Shown here: in pieces, positions 10,301-19,656 of the stretch
Layout of the letters: each line of letters begins with the position of its first letter
Position numbering within the stretch: the stretch's first letter is position 1
Assembly: GCF_001715975.1 (NCBI RefSeq)
Contig: NZ_MARB01000016.1
Coordinates: forward strand, 40,849 to 104,848
Origin: Candidatus Thiodiazotropha endolucinida
GTDB taxonomy: Bacteria > Pseudomonadota > Gammaproteobacteria > Chromatiales > Chromatiaceae
DNA length: 64,000 nt
Direction: 5' to 3'
The notes under the pieces: model-generated
Told to the model about the DNA's origin: nothing
Database searches by the model: none
What the model saw: only the letters and a program-made list of their open reading frames with translations
Program-made: the position numbers and the translations under genes

Positions 10301-12075
10301 ACAATAAATCGGGTGAACGTATCGGCAGAAACAGCCGCGCTGATGTGATTGGCCAACGGGTGACCGAAGTGTTCCCAGGTGTCGATACGCTAGGATTGCT
10401 GGCGGTGTTCAGGCGTGTCTGGCAGAGCGGTGAGGCGGAGTACTTTCCCATCGACAGCTACCGGGATGAGCGTCTGCAATTGTGGGTGGAAAACTATGTC
10501 TATCGTCTGCCCGGCGGTGAAATCGTCGCGATCTTCAACGATGTTACCGACCGAAAGCTGGCTGAAAACGCCTTACTTGAGAGCGAGGAGAAATATCGCC
10601 TTCTGGTGGAGAACCAGACCGACCTGGTGGTAAAAGTCGATCCGGAGGGGCGATTCGATTTCGTCAGCCCTTCGTACTGTAAAATGTTCGGCACAAGTGA
10701 AGAGGAGCTGTTGGGTAACAAGTTCATGCCATTGGTGCATAAGGACGATCAGGCAAAGACGCTTGAAGCGATGCAGCAACTCTATCACACCCCCTACACC
10801 GCCTACCACGAACAACGCGCCATGACGAGTTCCGGATGGCGCTGGCTGGGGTGGATGGACACCGCTGTGCTCGACAAAGATGGGAATGTGACCGCCATCA
10901 TCGGTGTGGGCCGGGACATCACGGAAAGGATTGAGGCCATGAAAGCCTTGCGCGAGAGCGAAGAACGCTACCGCGCCGTGGTGGAGGATACACCGGTTCT
11001 GATCTGTAGCTTTCTGCCGGATGGCAAAATCACATTTGCCAACCAGGCCTACTGCGACTACTTTGAAAAAAGTGCCGATGCGCTGATCGGCAGCAAGTTC
11101 ACCGACCTGGTCCCGGCTCAGGACAGAGAGACAGTCATGAGCCACATCAAAGCCTTGACACCCACCACACCAACACAGTCTCACGAACATCAAGTCATCA
11201 CAAAGTCAGGGGAAACACGCTGGCAACGCTGGACCAACCGCGCCCTGTTCACGCCTCAGGGCGAGATCCTATCCTATCAGTCCATCGGCCAGGACATCAC
11301 CGAACGCAAGCAGGCGGAAATCAAGGTCAGCCGGCTGAATAACGAGCTGGAAGCACGCGTGATCGAACGTACCGGTGAGCTGGAATCGGCCGTCAAGGAA
11401 CTGGAATCATTTGTCTACTCCGTATCACACGACCTGCGGGCACCCCTGCGGGCGGTAACCGGTTTCGCCCATATCCTCGTCAACCGTCATGCGGATTCCC
11501 TCAATGATGAGGGGCGCCACTATCTGGAAAACGTTCTCCAGGCAGGCAGCCACATGGGTGATCTGATCGATGACCTGCTGCAATACTCTCGCACCGGACG
11601 TGGTACGTTGCAGATGCGCCCGATCGAGCTGGCTCCCATCATCGATGGGCTGCAGGTCACTTTCAGTGAGCGTATCGATAACTGTGATGCCAAGCTGATC
11701 ATCGAAAAACCCCTTGCCACACCCTTGGGGGATGCCACGCTGATCGGGCAACAATTCAGCAACCTGATCGACAACGCCCTGATCTACCATAAACCGGATA
11801 TCGCACCGGTCATACGCATCGCTTCGAAACGTGACGATAACCGGGTTTTCATCACGATTGAGGATAATGGCATCGGTATCGCGCCCGAATACCATCAGAA
11901 GATCTTCCAGGTTTTTCAACGCCTGCACAGTCAGGATGAATATCCGGGTACCGGTGTCGGTCTGGCCATCGTGGCCAAGGCCGCGCGTATGATGTCGGGC
12001 GAGGTTAGGGTGGAATCATCCATCGGCATCGGCAGTAAATTCACTATCGTGCTGCCAATAGCGGAGGTACATTAA
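7312..12075 (+). CDS. Large membrane hybrid sensor: multi-PAS/GAF histidine kinase
   Basis: The 1587-residue protein begins with two membrane segments (about 10-30 and 46-64), a third at about 85-106, a periplasmic region of about 260 residues resembling a dCACHE-type sensor, and a membrane segment near 375-394. The cytoplasmic part holds three PAS domains (about 415-790), a GAF domain (about 800-965), three more PAS domains (about 975-1335), a HisKA domain with the phosphoacceptor in [14 protein letters not shown], and an ATPase domain with [18 protein letters not shown] and [10 protein letters not shown]. The kinase core is of the phytochrome-like HDLRAPLR class that pairs with stand-alone Rcp1-type receivers. 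Such a receiver is encoded 98 bases downstream. Confidence 0.9.
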   Translation: MNRRPTQHALTIVFIYAVVSAVWILWSDWLIEQITDSQSQMALASTLKGWLFIVLTSILLYWLIQRLQHDNINQRQQVEGIRSLWLPTLLLALVVVPLTLILVYSAIQDKKSPEISLLQAISDLKVELVDDWLQERWQHSNFVRYNQAIPIAFTSWRQNNDQAAFDRLIEQLEAITNIGHFEGINLLDDTGTLLWQSKGLNSQIGSKRISLILDLAKSGNVEKFGPYRDSHGLAYLDFIVPYQDEHQVTEFILVLHMGLTDTLLSTVSEWPLPSNSGEVVMFRRDGTELEFLNNLRHASNASMQLRWPLADRELLAAQLARGDLGMAHVIEGKDYRHESVFGVGRNIPATDWFLLAKMDWSEVYNEALHDAIWMGLSGFMALFIGVFGIYLLRQRQQLAVANAIRQAQSERIQALNLLSTIADSSTDAVFAKDLQGRYLLFNRQAELFSGKTKDQVLGQDDRLLFPPDQAEIIMANDRMRVEQDEVTTLHEHLDTDLGRITFLATKGPLKDENGEIIGVFGVSRDITAMHTMEEELRKKESRLRTLFQTLPDLIWLKDPDGVYLSCNQTFERFFGAIESEIQGKTDYDFVDRELADFFRANDQIAVEAGESVSNKEWITFADDGHKALLLTTKTPVYADSGGLVGVLGIGRDITSLHKTEEALRESMEHFRLFYENAPIAYESLDENGTILDVNPAWLELLGFNTDDRDQVIGRHISEFIVAEQHPLLEQRFVGFLADGKVMGKEYDFIHRDGHIVTVSVDGRTGHDAQGAFKQTHCVLHDITARKQYERYMETQARRASALLELPEIAQNFDDPEFMQHGLALTEELTDSRISFIHFVNQDQESIELVTWSKRTQEEYCQALHDKHYPIKDAGIWADSFRQRKPVVFNDYQGASEKHGLPDGHAILTRLISLPVIENDRVVLLAGVGNKKDNYTELDVETIQLIANEIWHIVQRRRSLKALAASEARYRELVDNMSDGVAVYEAVDDGNDFIFREYNKSGERIGRNSRADVIGQRVTEVFPGVDTLGLLAVFRRVWQSGEAEYFPIDSYRDERLQLWVENYVYRLPGGEIVAIFNDVTDRKLAENALLESEEKYRLLVENQTDLVVKVDPEGRFDFVSPSYCKMFGTSEEELLGNKFMPLVHKDDQAKTLEAMQQLYHTPYTAYHEQRAMTSSGWRWLGWMDTAVLDKDGNVTAIIGVGRDITERIEAMKALRESEERYRAVVEDTPVLICSFLPDGKITFANQAYCDYFEKSADALIGSKFTDLVPAQDRETVMSHIKALTPTTPTQSHEHQVITKSGETRWQRWTNRALFTPQGEILSYQSIGQDITERKQAEIKVSRLNNELEARVIERTGELESAVKELESFVYSVSHDLRAPLRAVTGFAHILVNRHADSLNDEGRHYLENVLQAGSHMGDLIDDLLQYSRTGRGTLQMRPIELAPIIDGLQVTFSERIDNCDAKLIIEKPLATPLGDATLIGQQFSNLIDNALIYHKPDIAPVIRIASKRDDNRVFITIEDNGIGIAPEYHQKIFQVFQRLHSQDEYPGTGVGLAIVAKAARMMSGEVRVESSIGIGSKFTIVLPIAEVH

Positions 12076-12173
12076 TCCCTGTATCGGATATTGGGAAGCC
12101 AAGCTGTTGACAGATTTAGTTAATTTATCGCAATCTATCCCTTAGACCAGGACAACAATAAAGGCCAAGGACC

Positions 12174-12632
12174 ATGAGCAAACCCGCCGTAATCCTACTG
12201 GTTGACGACAGCCGCATGGATGTGGAACTGACCCTTGATGCGTTCAAGGAAGCGCGCCTTTCCAATCGCATTGAGGTCTCCTACAGCGGTCAGGAGGCGC
12301 TGGACTACCTGTTTGGCAACGAGCACTTCGCCGACCGCAACCGACATCCCCTTCCGGACCTGATACTGCTCGATCTGAAGATGCCGGGTGTGGACGGCTT
12401 CCAGGTGTTGCAGCGAATCAAGGGGACACCCCTGATCAAACGCATACCGGTAGTCATTCTCACTTCCTCAAAGGAAGAGGGAGACCGGGCACTCTCCTAC
12501 GATATCGGCGCCAACTCCTACCTGGTCAAGCCCGTCGCCTTCACAGGGTTCGTCGAGGTGGTCCGTCAGATCGAAGACTATTGGCTGACACTCAATATCG
12601 GGGCGCCAATGACTGCAGACGATTCCGCCTGA
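12174..12632 (+). CDS. Stand-alone response regulator, Rcp1-like
   Basis: This 152-residue protein is a single receiver domain with the acidic pair in LLVDDSRMD, phosphoacceptor Asp67 in DLILLDLKMPGVDGFQVL, the switch residues LTSS and Lys in LVKPV. The sequence style (VELTLDAFKEA, GQEALDYLFG, PDLILLDLKMP) is that of Rcp1-type receivers, which take phosphate from HDLRAPLR-class kinases. It has no output domain, so it probably passes phosphate on or acts by binding. It sits between the multi-PAS kinase and a REC-PAS-GGDEF-EAL protein, 7 bases before the latter, implying one signalling chain. Confidence 0.9.
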   Translation: MSKPAVILLVDDSRMDVELTLDAFKEARLSNRIEVSYSGQEALDYLFGNEHFADRNRHPLPDLILLDLKMPGVDGFQVLQRIKGTPLIKRIPVVILTSSKEEGDRALSYDIGANSYLVKPVAFTGFVEVVRQIEDYWLTLNIGAPMTADDSA

Positions 12633-12639
12633 TCCCAAT

Positions 12640-14715
12640 ATGTCACTTAATATACTCATTGTCGAGGATCTGCCCTACGATGCCGAGTTGATGGCATTAC
12701 GGCTCAGGGACGAGGGATTCGACCTGGACTACACCCGCGTGCAGAGGGAATCCGCCTATCTGGAGGCCCTTGAGAAATCACCGGACCTTATACTATGCGA
12801 TTGGCACCTGCCTCAATTCAGTGGACAACGGGCCCTCTCCCTGCTGCGGCAACAGAATCTCGACATTCCTTTCATCATCGTCTCCGGCGGCATCGGTGAA
12901 GAGGCAGCCGTCGATGCCCTGCGGCAGGGTGCCAACGATTATGTTTTGAAAGACCGCCCGGCGAGACTGGGAGAAGCGGTAAGACGCGTTCTGATCGACA
13001 AACAACTGAGAATGGCGCACCGGACTGCGGAGGAAAAACTCCGTCTTGCGGATCGGGCCTTTCAGAATACCGCAGAAGGGATCACAGTCACCGACGCAAG
13101 TGGCAACATCGTCTCTACAAATCCGGCCTTTGAGGCCATCACCGGTTATTCTCATGAAGAGGTGCTGGGACTGAATCCCCGAGTGCTGAAGTCGGGCCAT
13201 CATTCAGACTCCTTTTACAAAGAGATGTGGGACACCCTCTTATTAACCGGCCATTGGCGTGGAGAGATCTGGAATCGACGCAAGAACGGTGATGCCTACC
13301 CGGAATGGCTCACCATCAGTGCTGTTAAAGACGGCAACGACGAGACAACACACTATGTTGGTGTATTTACAGATATCAGCCAGATCAAAGAGGCGCAGGA
13401 TCAAATCAACTTTCTTGCCCACCACGATGCCCTGACCCGGTTACCCAACCGCGCCCTGTTCAGGGAGCGTTTCGATCATGCCCTGATGCATGCGAGGCGT
13501 GAAAATGCTTCCATCGCTTTGCTTTTTCTCGATCTGGACCGCTTCAAGACAGTCAATGACACCCTCGGACATCCCGTGGGCGATCAGGTGCTCCTGGAAG
13601 TCAGCAAGCGCATGAATCTAATCATCCGAGCCAGCGATACCCTGGCGCGGTTGGGAGGGGATGAGTTCGTGCTGCTCCTTGAGGAACAGACCGATGCTCA
13701 GCATGCCGCCGTAGTGGCCCGTAAACTGATCGACCTGTTTTCCAGGCCCATGATCATCGGCGAGCATGAACTGGTGGTGACTGCAAGTATCGGTATAACC
13801 CTCTATCCTAATGACGGCGACGATCCGGACAAGCTGATCCGCCATGCCGACCGGGCGATGTACGAAGCCAAACAGCAAGGCCGCAATACCTACCGTTTTT
13901 TCACCCAGGCATTGACCGAGGGTGCGCTTGAACGTTTGATGATGGAGAACGATTTGCGTCGCGCCGTCGCCCGCAACGAACTGATCCTGCACTATCAACC
14001 TATCGTGAATCTGGAGACCCGGCAGTTGCAGGGAATTGAGGCACTTGTTCGATGGCAGCATCCGGAACAGGGCCTGATCGCGCCTGGTCTATTCATCGAA
14101 CTCGCCGAAGAGATCGGTATCATCGGCGAAATCGGTCAGTGGGTTCTGCGTGCAGCATGCTCTCAGCTCGCCAGATGGGACCGCGACGGTTTTAAAGTAC
14201 CCCGCATATCGGTCAATCTGTCAGTGCAACAAATCGACCGTGAAGGCCTGATCACAATGGTGTCTGAGGAGTTGAACAGCAGCGGACTGTCACCTGAACG
14301 GCTGGAACTCGAGGTCACAGAGTCGATGTTGATACGCAATCCTGAATTGAGCCGTACCGTACTCAGCGAACTCCGGACTCTCGGAGTCAAATTTGCAATC
14401 GATGATTTCGGCACCGGTTACTCGAGTCTGGCCTACCTCAAGTTACTGCCCCTGGACCACCTCAAGATCGATCAATCCTTTGTGCGGGATATCGGTAAAG
14501 ACGCCAATGATGAAGCGATCGTGCGGGCCATCATAGGGATGTCGAAAAGCCTTGGCCTCGAATCGGTCGCCGAAGGTGTGGAGGAGGCGCATCAAGCCCG
14601 GTTTTTACAACAGGCCGGCAGCGATCTTGCGCAGGGTTATCTCTACAGCCGTCCACTGCCGGCTGATGAGATATTCAGTAACTGGATTCGGACTGAAAAC
14701 ACAGAGACGATATAG
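12640..14715 (+). CDS. Response regulator with PAS, GGDEF and EAL domains
   Basis: The 691-residue protein has an N-terminal receiver (ILIVEDLPYDAEL, Asp54 in LILCDWHLP), one PAS domain (about 140-260), GGDEF and EAL domains. The cyclase motif GGDEF is intact, with an RASD inhibitory site upstream. The phosphodiesterase motifs EALVRW and DDFGTGYSSLAYLK are intact, so both activities are possible. It starts 7 bases after the Rcp1-like receiver gene and is soluble (no membrane segment). The context suggests that phosphorylation initiated by the upstream kinase adjusts c-di-GMP through this protein. Confidence 0.9.
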   Translation: MSLNILIVEDLPYDAELMALRLRDEGFDLDYTRVQRESAYLEALEKSPDLILCDWHLPQFSGQRALSLLRQQNLDIPFIIVSGGIGEEAAVDALRQGANDYVLKDRPARLGEAVRRVLIDKQLRMAHRTAEEKLRLADRAFQNTAEGITVTDASGNIVSTNPAFEAITGYSHEEVLGLNPRVLKSGHHSDSFYKEMWDTLLLTGHWRGEIWNRRKNGDAYPEWLTISAVKDGNDETTHYVGVFTDISQIKEAQDQINFLAHHDALTRLPNRALFRERFDHALMHARRENASIALLFLDLDRFKTVNDTLGHPVGDQVLLEVSKRMNLIIRASDTLARLGGDEFVLLLEEQTDAQHAAVVARKLIDLFSRPMIIGEHELVVTASIGITLYPNDGDDPDKLIRHADRAMYEAKQQGRNTYRFFTQALTEGALERLMMENDLRRAVARNELILHYQPIVNLETRQLQGIEALVRWQHPEQGLIAPGLFIELAEEIGIIGEIGQWVLRAACSQLARWDRDGFKVPRISVNLSVQQIDREGLITMVSEELNSSGLSPERLELEVTESMLIRNPELSRTVLSELRTLGVKFAIDDFGTGYSSLAYLKLLPLDHLKIDQSFVRDIGKDANDEAIVRAIIGMSKSLGLESVAEGVEEAHQARFLQQAGSDLAQGYLYSRPLPADEIFSNWIRTENTETI

Positions 14716-14796
14716 TGCCGTTATACTCTCCACCTCCATCATTTCAAACACGATCAACAGCATAAACCGACACTGCATCCCAGTTAGGCGACAGAT

Positions 14797-14818
14797 AAAA
14801 AAAGCACTCAGGGCAAAC
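14797..14818. repeat. 22-base copy of the tRNA-Val terminator arm
   Basis: Seven A residues followed by GCACTCAGGGCAAAC occur here and, identically, at 18537-18558 where they form half of the terminator after tRNA-Val. Here the second arm of the hairpin is missing. The direct repeat encloses about 3.7 kb (DUF2189, APC-type and UspA genes). Confidence 0.6.
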
Positions 14819-15007
14819 TAAAAGTCAAGATTTACCTGTGCTACCCAGTCAATATTAGATTAAAGCAAGCATACGCCAGGAGTTATTAGCGAAAGTTAAC
14901 ATAGTTTGGATTTATTCCAATAATCTCACTGATTGGCCTTGAAACCTCATTTTCACTATATTTACTGCGAAGAGTGTTCGGAATAATTATCTTAGAGGAG
15001 GTGCGGG

Positions 15008-15757
15008 ATGCAAAAGCAAACAGGAGATTCCAACGGGGATATTGTTCCTCTCTACGCACCTTGCCGTAAGCTCTCTATCGGCGACCCTTTCAGATGGTTG
15101 AAGATGGGGTGGCAGGATTTCAAGCGCACACCTTGGCACAGCTTGGCATACGGTTTGGCATTCGTCTTTTTCGGTTGGCTGTTTCTTTATGTTGCATTGG
15201 CCAATGATAATAATGCCTTGATCGTCAGCCTCATTTTTGGCTTCCTGATCATGGGGCCCGTGCTCTGCTTCGGTCTTTACGACATCAGCCATCAACTCGA
15301 ACAGAACCACAAGCCAACATTCCGTCACGAGCGCCAGAAGGCTTTCCATGAAATGGGACACGAGCGTTTATTCGCGACGATGATGAGTATGTTGTTAGTA
15401 CTCCTGTTCATGGTGCTATCGATAATGGCCGGGATAGAGCCGGAATTCGGGCAGACTACAGGCTCTTATGTGGTGGCGTCTTTGTTGATCGCCATGGTTT
15501 TTGCAGGCCTGGCCTTTTGTACAAGTGTGTTCACACTACCGATGATTCTGCACCAGGATACCGATGGAGCGACAGCGATATTAACCAGTATCAATGCGGT
15601 ATTGCGAAATACGCGGGTATTGGCGCTCTGGGCTTTAATAATCTTCGTATTGACGGCTGTAGGATTCGTGACTCTGATCGGTCTCGCGTTGATAGCACCC
15701 GTGCTCGGTTATGCCACTTGGCACGGGTACCGTGAGACGATCATCACGAAGGGATAA
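15008..15757 (+). CDS. DUF2189 family integral membrane protein
   Basis: The 249-residue protein has a short soluble N-terminus (RKLSIGDPFRWLKMGWQDFKRTPWHSLAYGL, the DUF2189 signature) followed by about six membrane segments. GLYDISHQLE and FTLPMILHQ are further family hallmarks. A very strong AGGAGG ribosome-binding site lies a few bases before the ATG. The family is common in proteobacteria, often near respiratory genes, but no function is established. It stands alone and ends in a hairpin terminator. Confidence 0.85.
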   Translation: MQKQTGDSNGDIVPLYAPCRKLSIGDPFRWLKMGWQDFKRTPWHSLAYGLAFVFFGWLFLYVALANDNNALIVSLIFGFLIMGPVLCFGLYDISHQLEQNHKPTFRHERQKAFHEMGHERLFATMMSMLLVLLFMVLSIMAGIEPEFGQTTGSYVVASLLIAMVFAGLAFCTSVFTLPMILHQDTDGATAILTSINAVLRNTRVLALWALIIFVLTAVGFVTLIGLALIAPVLGYATWHGYRETIITKG

Positions 15758-15799
15758 GAAGCAAGCCAGTAGGCAAGCGGCTTAACCGTTCAAGATAAC

Positions 15800-15824
15800 C
15801 GGCTCCTTGGGAGCCGTTTTATTA
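15800..15824 (+). terminator. Rho-independent terminator after the DUF2189 gene
   Basis: Perfect 7-base stem CGGCTCC/GGAGCCG with a TTG loop, followed by TTTTATT, 43 bases after the stop codon. Confidence 0.8.
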
Positions 15825-15985
15825 GTGCCTGTTGCAACGCACAATCATAATCGAAAGACCGCTTGATCGATTTTATTGGACTCCTCGGGGGACGGACCTA
15901 ACGTATTTCAAGCCTAACTGCTGAGAAGTGCCATTACTTGCCACCTTCAGGCACAAAAATAGTTGCTTATCGGAGTTTCCGGTAT

Positions 15986-17206
15986 CTATTCAGCTGGAAT
16001 CGCGAATAACACAACAAATGCCAGAATGGTTGCCAAGGTGGCAAAGTTACCGAAGCGCAACCAGTAGGCTTTGTGTTCGCGATGATGGTGGTTCACGAAA
16101 AGGGCAACCACACACTGCAGCAGGTAATACAGTGCGAAAGCACGGGAAGCGAGGGCGATGATCTCCAGCAGGTCTGCGGTCCATATCAATGCAATGGCGA
16201 AGACCGATACCACCAGGTAACCCTTGTTGGACGATAATCTCCCCCTGCTGGTTTCACTCGCCAGACCTCCGGCACCGACGGTATCGGCAACACCTGCGCT
16301 GAACTGGCTCATGACTGCGGCCACAATCAGCATCAAGGGCAGTGCGGTTGCCGCCAGTCCGGTTGCGGTCACTATGTCTGCGATCCGGATATGCGCGAGA
16401 TCGAGGTGTTGCACGATCGGCAGCAATACGATGACGGATACCACATACAGGACACCTGAAATCAGTTGCGCCCGACGCATGGTTTGTACACGCATATCGG
16501 CATGATATTTTTCACCCAGAAACCGCGATGTCTCGAATCCCTGCACGACCAGCAAAATACCGGCCAGCATAAACGCCTTGGTCATCCAGCTTCTTTCCTG
16601 GATATCAAAGACGAGCTGTTGTTCGGACTGAATGAAGTTGTAGTCGTATACAGCTACCCCGATCAACAGTGCGGCAACAATGGACAGTTGGATGGACATT
16701 GCATACGCTTCAAGTTTCTCAAGTCCCCCCAGTCCGCGCAGAAAACCGGTCACGGCGATAAAAACTATGATGATTGTCGTCAGGGTTCTTTCCCAGCCGA
16801 AGGCATCCACAAATCCCAGGTAGTTCAGCAAAAAAGACGACAGCAATGACAGATAGAACGCAACTGCAGTTACGTAAGCGAGGGAAAGCGCGGCATTGGC
16901 AACAAAATCGATTTTGTATATCCACGGGTGAGCATTCTTATCGTGCAGGAGGGGCTCGGCATGAATAATATTGAAACGAATCACACCGCCAATGGCATAG
17001 GCGAGTACAACGATGACAATGACTGCGAGAGGAGAATAGACGCCGATCACGCTCGCAAGCATTGGAGCTATGATCAGAAACCCGCTGCCGATTATGGAGG
17101 AGAGTGGCGTGAGTGTCGTCTGCCAGGACACATTTTTGAGTAAGCGAGGATGGAACATGATCAGCAATACAACGGCTGCAATAACCACAAGTATGACGTT
17201 CAGCAT
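15986..17206 (-). CDS. APC-superfamily-like integral membrane transporter, substrate unknown
   Basis: The 406-residue product is almost entirely hydrophobic, with about 11 predicted membrane segments. The N-terminal SSIIGSGFLIIAPMLASVIG resembles the unwound glycine-rich first helix of amino acid-polyamine-cation transporters, and FNIIHAEPLLHDKN, GFLRGLGGLEKLEAYAM and VQGFETSRFLGEKY would be later loops. No substrate motif is recognizable. It is flanked by intergenic gaps and not obviously in an operon. The family assignment is by fold pattern only and could be a divergent relative. Confidence 0.6.
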   Translation of the reverse strand: MLNVILVVIAAVVLLIMFHPRLLKNVSWQTTLTPLSSIIGSGFLIIAPMLASVIGVYSPLAVIVIVVLAYAIGGVIRFNIIHAEPLLHDKNAHPWIYKIDFVANAALSLAYVTAVAFYLSLLSSFLLNYLGFVDAFGWERTLTTIIIVFIAVTGFLRGLGGLEKLEAYAMSIQLSIVAALLIGVAVYDYNFIQSEQQLVFDIQERSWMTKAFMLAGILLVVQGFETSRFLGEKYHADMRVQTMRRAQLISGVLYVVSVIVLLPIVQHLDLAHIRIADIVTATGLAATALPLMLIVAAVMSQFSAGVADTVGAGGLASETSRGRLSSNKGYLVVSVFAIALIWTADLLEIIALASRAFALYYLLQCVVALFVNHHHREHKAYWLRFGNFATLATILAFVVLFAIPAE

Positions 17207-17395
17207 ATGTCCGTCCGTTTTTTTTTAGAATTCCCTGCAAAAACCTACCGCAACAGGGGGTAATTCTTGTTATCTTAGTTAGTATTATGGCCAGTATGAC
17301 ACTATGAACGTCAGGAGTGTGTTGGGGAAAACCCTATAAACGCTCTTGGCTGGGAGTTGCTGTATTGGAATGTTAGATCTGACGCTGTTTCTACT

Positions 17396-17836
17396 TCAGG
17401 TACGTTGATGTGTTGGGACAACGAGTATCGGGCATTGGGATTTATGAAGAATCCCCTCGCTGACGCTACCCACAAGAAGCTGATACATCGCACTTCGTCC
17501 ATGAGTACCTACAACAATCATATCCACATCCAGATCCGATGCCTCCTTAAGAATTGTTTCTATTGTTGGCCCATGCACAAGAAGCGCTGTCGTTTCCAGG
17601 CCTTCTTTGCGCAATCGCTTCGCTATTTCTTGGATCTGGCGATGCTCACGATGGAATTTTTCCGCAAGGGACTCTCGGGCCGCTTGCGGATCTGCTCTGA
17701 ATTCCAGGACGTCCGGCTCAGGCTCTGCGTTATGCAGGATCCACACCTTTGCTGAAAATGCCTTGGCGATTTCTTCCGCCTTTTCCACAATTATCTGTGT
17801 GGAATCAGAAAGGTCCACTGCCACCAAAAGTTTCAT
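17396..17836 (-). CDS. Universal stress protein, UspA family
   Basis: The 146-residue protein has the Usp fold pattern: MKLLVAVDLSDST at the N-terminus, a VHG segment after the third strand, and the nucleotide-binding motif G-2x-G-9x-GS at residues 110-124, followed by CPILVVP. The intact motif suggests that it binds ATP. Such proteins are cytoplasmic and raise tolerance to stress, but the exact role varies. It is a single gene with about 190 bases to the next gene on the same strand. Confidence 0.9.
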   Translation of the reverse strand: MKLLVAVDLSDSTQIIVEKAEEIAKAFSAKVWILHNAEPEPDVLEFRADPQAARESLAEKFHREHRQIQEIAKRLRKEGLETTALLVHGPTIETILKEASDLDVDMIVVGTHGRSAMYQLLVGSVSEGILHKSQCPILVVPTHQRT

Positions 17837-18536
17837 ATCTTCTCTCCATCAGTTACGCACCATAGTACCAAACTGTATTCGACCGACCAATCGATCAGAC
17901 TAAGTGGTATTCATAAACCAGTTCCTTCCAACCCTTATGGAATCCACGGTCGTTCCTCAGGGGACCACGGGAACATAACCGGAACTGGCCGCCCATACAC
18001 AAGATTTCGCTCTTCTAATCCCATATTCTCGATGCTGCTTCAGCGGATTGTTTGGGTAAGTATGGTCATCATGGCACAGATGAGCACGAATGACCGTTCA
18101 GGGTCGTAAACGACCATCGTACACAGCCAAACTAAATGTCTGCTCCTGGCAAATTACAGGGGGAATATATATGCCTCGCAACTTCATGGCAGGATTTAAG
18201 ATAAAGGCCTTGTCGGTTCTGTATATACTCCAGTTACTTGCCAGGTGATTGTTAACAGGCTCTATGTAGTTTGGCAGTTTCAAGTGAAGGGTCAGACTTT
18301 TTACCAGGCCTTTCATCTGACGCAGTCGCTATCGCGCCTGCTCCGCTGAAGGCAGCGGTAATGAATCAAAATATGGGAGTTTCACCCATATTTCGTGACC
18401 ACATATAATTACAGAAGCGATCTGTTTAAAAAGATAGATTTACCGGACGGTTACGATTCAAATCCAAATTATAATCCTACAAGGGAATATTGATATCTCT
18501 GAAAATAAACTTTTCAGCCCAAGGCCATTTAGGCAC
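17837..18536. other. Long intergenic region with possible degraded sequence
   Basis: About 700 bases without a convincing gene. On the minus strand around 18250-18330 the translation RLRQMKGLVKSLTLHLKLPNY faintly resembles the N-terminal segment of IS5-type transposases, but the similarity stops abruptly and stop codons follow. A TATGGGAGT/ACCCATA hairpin lies near 18375-18395. I see no other structure. Confidence 0.35.
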
Positions 18537-18569
18537 AAAAAAAGCACTCAGGGCAAACCATAAGTGCTT
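18537..18569 (-). terminator. Terminator downstream of tRNA-Val
   Basis: Read on the minus strand, AAGCACT and AGTGCTT arms enclose a 19-base loop and are followed by a run of T residues, starting 9 bases after the encoded CCA end of tRNA-Val. Confidence 0.7.
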
Positions 18570-18577
18570 GTTTTCAT

Positions 18578-18654
<77 letters not shown>

Positions 18655-18819
18655 TTGAGACGGCGAATCATACAGGTTGCCCCATATCCATTGCAACCCC
18701 GCCACTCCAACGAATGAATTGTAGTCTTTCATGCCACCAGTTGATCCATGCCGGTGCTATCCTTTGACCAGATATGCAACCTGGAAAAGGGCGACCTTAA
18801 AGAAGGGTTCGATGGTGGG

Positions 18820-19473
18820 TCAGCGTGATCCGCTAAGTGGCACAAATGAGACAGGGAGGAGTCTGGTTATTTTCACGGTCCCGTATTGGTCTTTCTTCAC
18901 CAGCAGCAGATCCTGGCTGTAGGGCCGTTCTCCCACCGGTAGTACAAGACGCCCTCCCGGGGCAAGCTGATCGATCAGCGGTTGTGGGATATGCTCAACG
19001 GCTGCTGTCACCATGATGGCATCGAAGGGCGCCATTTCTGACCAACCGTAATAACCGTCGCCCACCTGGAAGCTTATATTTGTATAACCGGCTTTTTCTA
19101 GACGACGGCGGGACTTTTTTGCCAATGCCGGGATGATCTCGATGCTATAGAGATGATCGACCAATTCCGCCAATACGGCGGTCTGGTAGCCCGATCCGGT
19201 ACCCACTTCAAGTATCTTGTCGTCTCTATTCGGCGCCATCAGGTCTGTCATCAGGGCGACGATGAATGGTTGCGAAATGGTTTGACCCTTGCCGATAGGC
19301 AGCGGACTGTTGTCGTAGGCATGGGGACGAAAGGATTTATTGACGAAACGCTGTCGCGGCACTCGACTCATGGCGGCCAGAACATGATCATTGAGATGGT
19401 CCAGACCCGTCATGCGGCAGGCGTAGTTCGCCTCCGCCTGTATATCACTGAGCATTCTTTGAACATCGCCCAT
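18820..19473 (-). CDS. pcm: Protein-L-isoaspartate O-methyltransferase
   Basis: The 217-residue protein carries the family signature GKGQTISQPFIVALMTDLM (61-79) and the SAM-binding motif LEVGTGSGYQTAVLAEL (88-104), followed by FDAIMVTAAVEHIPQPLIDQL and PGGRLVLPVG. It methylates isoaspartyl residues in aged proteins in the cytoplasm, starting their repair. Length fits the family (about 210). It lies about 180 bases downstream of uvrB on the same strand, not next to surE or rpoS as in enterobacteria. Met7 is an alternative start. Confidence 0.95.
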   Translation of the reverse strand: MGDVQRMLSDIQAEANYACRMTGLDHLNDHVLAAMSRVPRQRFVNKSFRPHAYDNSPLPIGKGQTISQPFIVALMTDLMAPNRDDKILEVGTGSGYQTAVLAELVDHLYSIEIIPALAKKSRRRLEKAGYTNISFQVGDGYYGWSEMAPFDAIMVTAAVEHIPQPLIDQLAPGGRLVLPVGERPYSQDLLLVKKDQYGTVKITRLLPVSFVPLSGSR

Positions 19474-19656
19474 ATTCAGTACTTATGCCTCAGTGTGTTT
19501 GCCTGTTTGAGTTTACAACAGATGTGCCATTTGGAATGACTTTAATTCTAGAAGAAAGATGAGAGAAATAAAGTATTTATTTTAAATACTTTATATTTCC
19601 CTTCTTAATATCGGGCAATATCGCCACCAAGGTAAATGTTGCTAATTGTCAAGTAT

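Noticed and set aside
18098-18316. 72-codon minus-strand open frame near tRNA-Val
   Set aside because: Only its first 20 residues hint at a transposase; the rest has no pattern, so it is noted as a possible remnant, not a gene.
19568-19594. AT-only perfect hairpin (11-base stem) between uvrB and pcm
   Set aside because: Could be a weak uvrB terminator, but it lacks GC pairs and a proper T-run, so it is not called.
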